A DNA stretch of 5,046 nucleotides. Origin: Planctomycetales bacterium (GTDB lineage: Bacteria; Planctomycetota; Phycisphaerae; SM23-33). The DNA lies in the NCBI GenBank assembly GCA_030592655.1, contig JAUVIQ010000212.1, positions 1 to 5,046 on the forward strand, written 5' to 3'. Below, piece after piece: positions 4,596-5,046 of the stretch. The first letter of the stretch is position 1. Every line of letters begins with the position of its first letter. The notes under the pieces are model-generated. The model was not told the origin of the DNA. It worked only from the letters and a program-made list of their open reading frames with translations, and searched no databases. Both the position numbers and the translations under genes were made by a program.

Positions 4596-4845
4596 AGATT
4601 TTTCTTGGACGACCTCTCCGCCTTACCGTGTCGCCGTTTGCAGCGACTCTGTCCAACTCTTTCCTATCAAACGCAAGATGCCCGCCGATCTTCTTAGGCC
4701 GCAGCGTGCCCTTCTTAATCGGCCGTTGCAGCGCCATGCCAGGGCGCGCCAAGCCAAGCCGGTCAAGGCCAAGGTAGACAATGGCCTCGTGCGACCAGTA
4801 GATTGGTGCTCTGGCCGAGTCAGGTTGTATATTTGCCTTTTTCAC
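4594..4845 (-). CDS. Excisionase-like winged-helix protein with AT-hook-like tail
   Basis: The protein has 83 residues from a GTG start. The pattern YWSHEAIVYLGLDRLGLARP (residues 17-36), then LQRPIKKGTLRPKKIGGHLAFDRKELDRV, matches the MerR/excisionase-type winged helix (HTH_17): an N-terminal helix-turn-helix for choosing the site, then a two-stranded wing with a basic KKIGG turn. The last residues, RRRGRPRKI, contain the GRP core flanked by Arg/Lys seen in AT-hooks, which could grip the minor groove of A/T-rich DNA. Such small proteins control excision of integrated elements or act as simple regulators. A stop lies just upstream in frame and the ribosome site is weak, so the start is uncertain. 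It points toward the broken tRNA; an integrase gene, if any, would lie beyond the window. Confidence 0.6.
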   Translation of the reverse strand: MKKANIQPDSARAPIYWSHEAIVYLGLDRLGLARPGMALQRPIKKGTLRPKKIGGHLAFDRKELDRVAANGDTVRRRGRPRKI

Positions 4846-4867
4846 GGTAGATTGCAGCGGTTATACG

Positions 4868-4999
4868 TCATAATCGCTCGCCTCTACGGTTTCCCTGCTG
4901 CCGAAAGTGTTTGGCCTTCCTGAGAACCGTTGCGGTAAACCGATATCCCATCGGGAGATGGAGAACCCACGCTCCGAAATGTAATGCCTGATAGCACAT
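4868..4999 (-). CDS. Possible 43-residue small protein, unrecognised
   Basis: An ATG at 4999 has AGGA nine bases upstream and opens a 43-codon frame ending in a basic tail (LRKAKHF and GNRRGERL). I do not recognise it and coding evidence is thin. It is the best candidate in the 4846-5046 stretch, which otherwise shows no gene, tRNA or strong repeat. Its stop lies 22 bases before the excisionase-like GTG, so it might be a leader or a chance frame. Confidence 0.18.
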   Translation of the reverse strand: MCYQALHFGAWVLHLPMGYRFTATVLRKAKHFRQQGNRRGERL

Positions 5000-5046
5000 T
5001 GCGGTCAGTCCTGAAGAATCACATGCGGAAAGATACATTTCTCAAT

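Overview
The window reads as bacterial chromosome: about half or slightly more G+C, tight gene spacing, clear AGGAG-type ribosome sites and a sigma-70-like promoter. The gene set (Fe-S MinD-type ATPase, NifX/NifB-type domains, DUF134, DUF5320, DsrE) is typical of anaerobes. The phylum cannot be fixed from sequence alone; Planctomycetota/Phycisphaerae, Omnitrophota or a sulfate-reducer-like lineage are all possible.

Region 1 (about 4307 down to 1, minus strand) looks like one long operon. It starts at a strong promoter whose -10 box is covered by a perfect 8-bp inverted repeat. The gene order is: DUF134 regulator, small NifX-like protein, 61-residue Gly/Arg/Gln-rich protein, DUF5320-type protein, NifX-like domain fused to a Met/Gly-rich linker and a coiled coil, MinD-type ATPase with two 4Fe-4S motifs, FmdB-type zinc ribbon, DsrE-like protein, class I SAM methyltransferase, and the start of one more gene cut by the window edge. 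Gaps are 7 to about 80 bases, and most starts have a good ribosome site. The likely theme is handling of an iron-sulfur or other metal-sulfur cofactor or cluster: an ATP-driven Fe-S carrier/scaffold, two NifX-type cofactor-binding domains, a possible sulfur-relay protein, and a DUF134 repressor-like protein controlling the set. The substrate is not visible in the sequence. Four consecutive promoter-proximal genes carry Gly/Arg-rich low-complexity segments, the most unusual feature here.

Region 2 (4308-4490, plus strand) holds a possible promoter followed by the 5' half of a tRNA-Gly(CCC) gene. The tRNA is recognisable to the anticodon stem and then stops matching.

Region 3 (4491-5046) begins where the tRNA breaks off. 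It has overlapping hairpins, then an excisionase-like winged-helix gene with an AT-hook-like tail, pointing toward the tRNA. The last 200 bases have no convincing gene. A broken tRNA beside an excisionase-like gene suggests the edge of an integrated element that continues to the right of the window.
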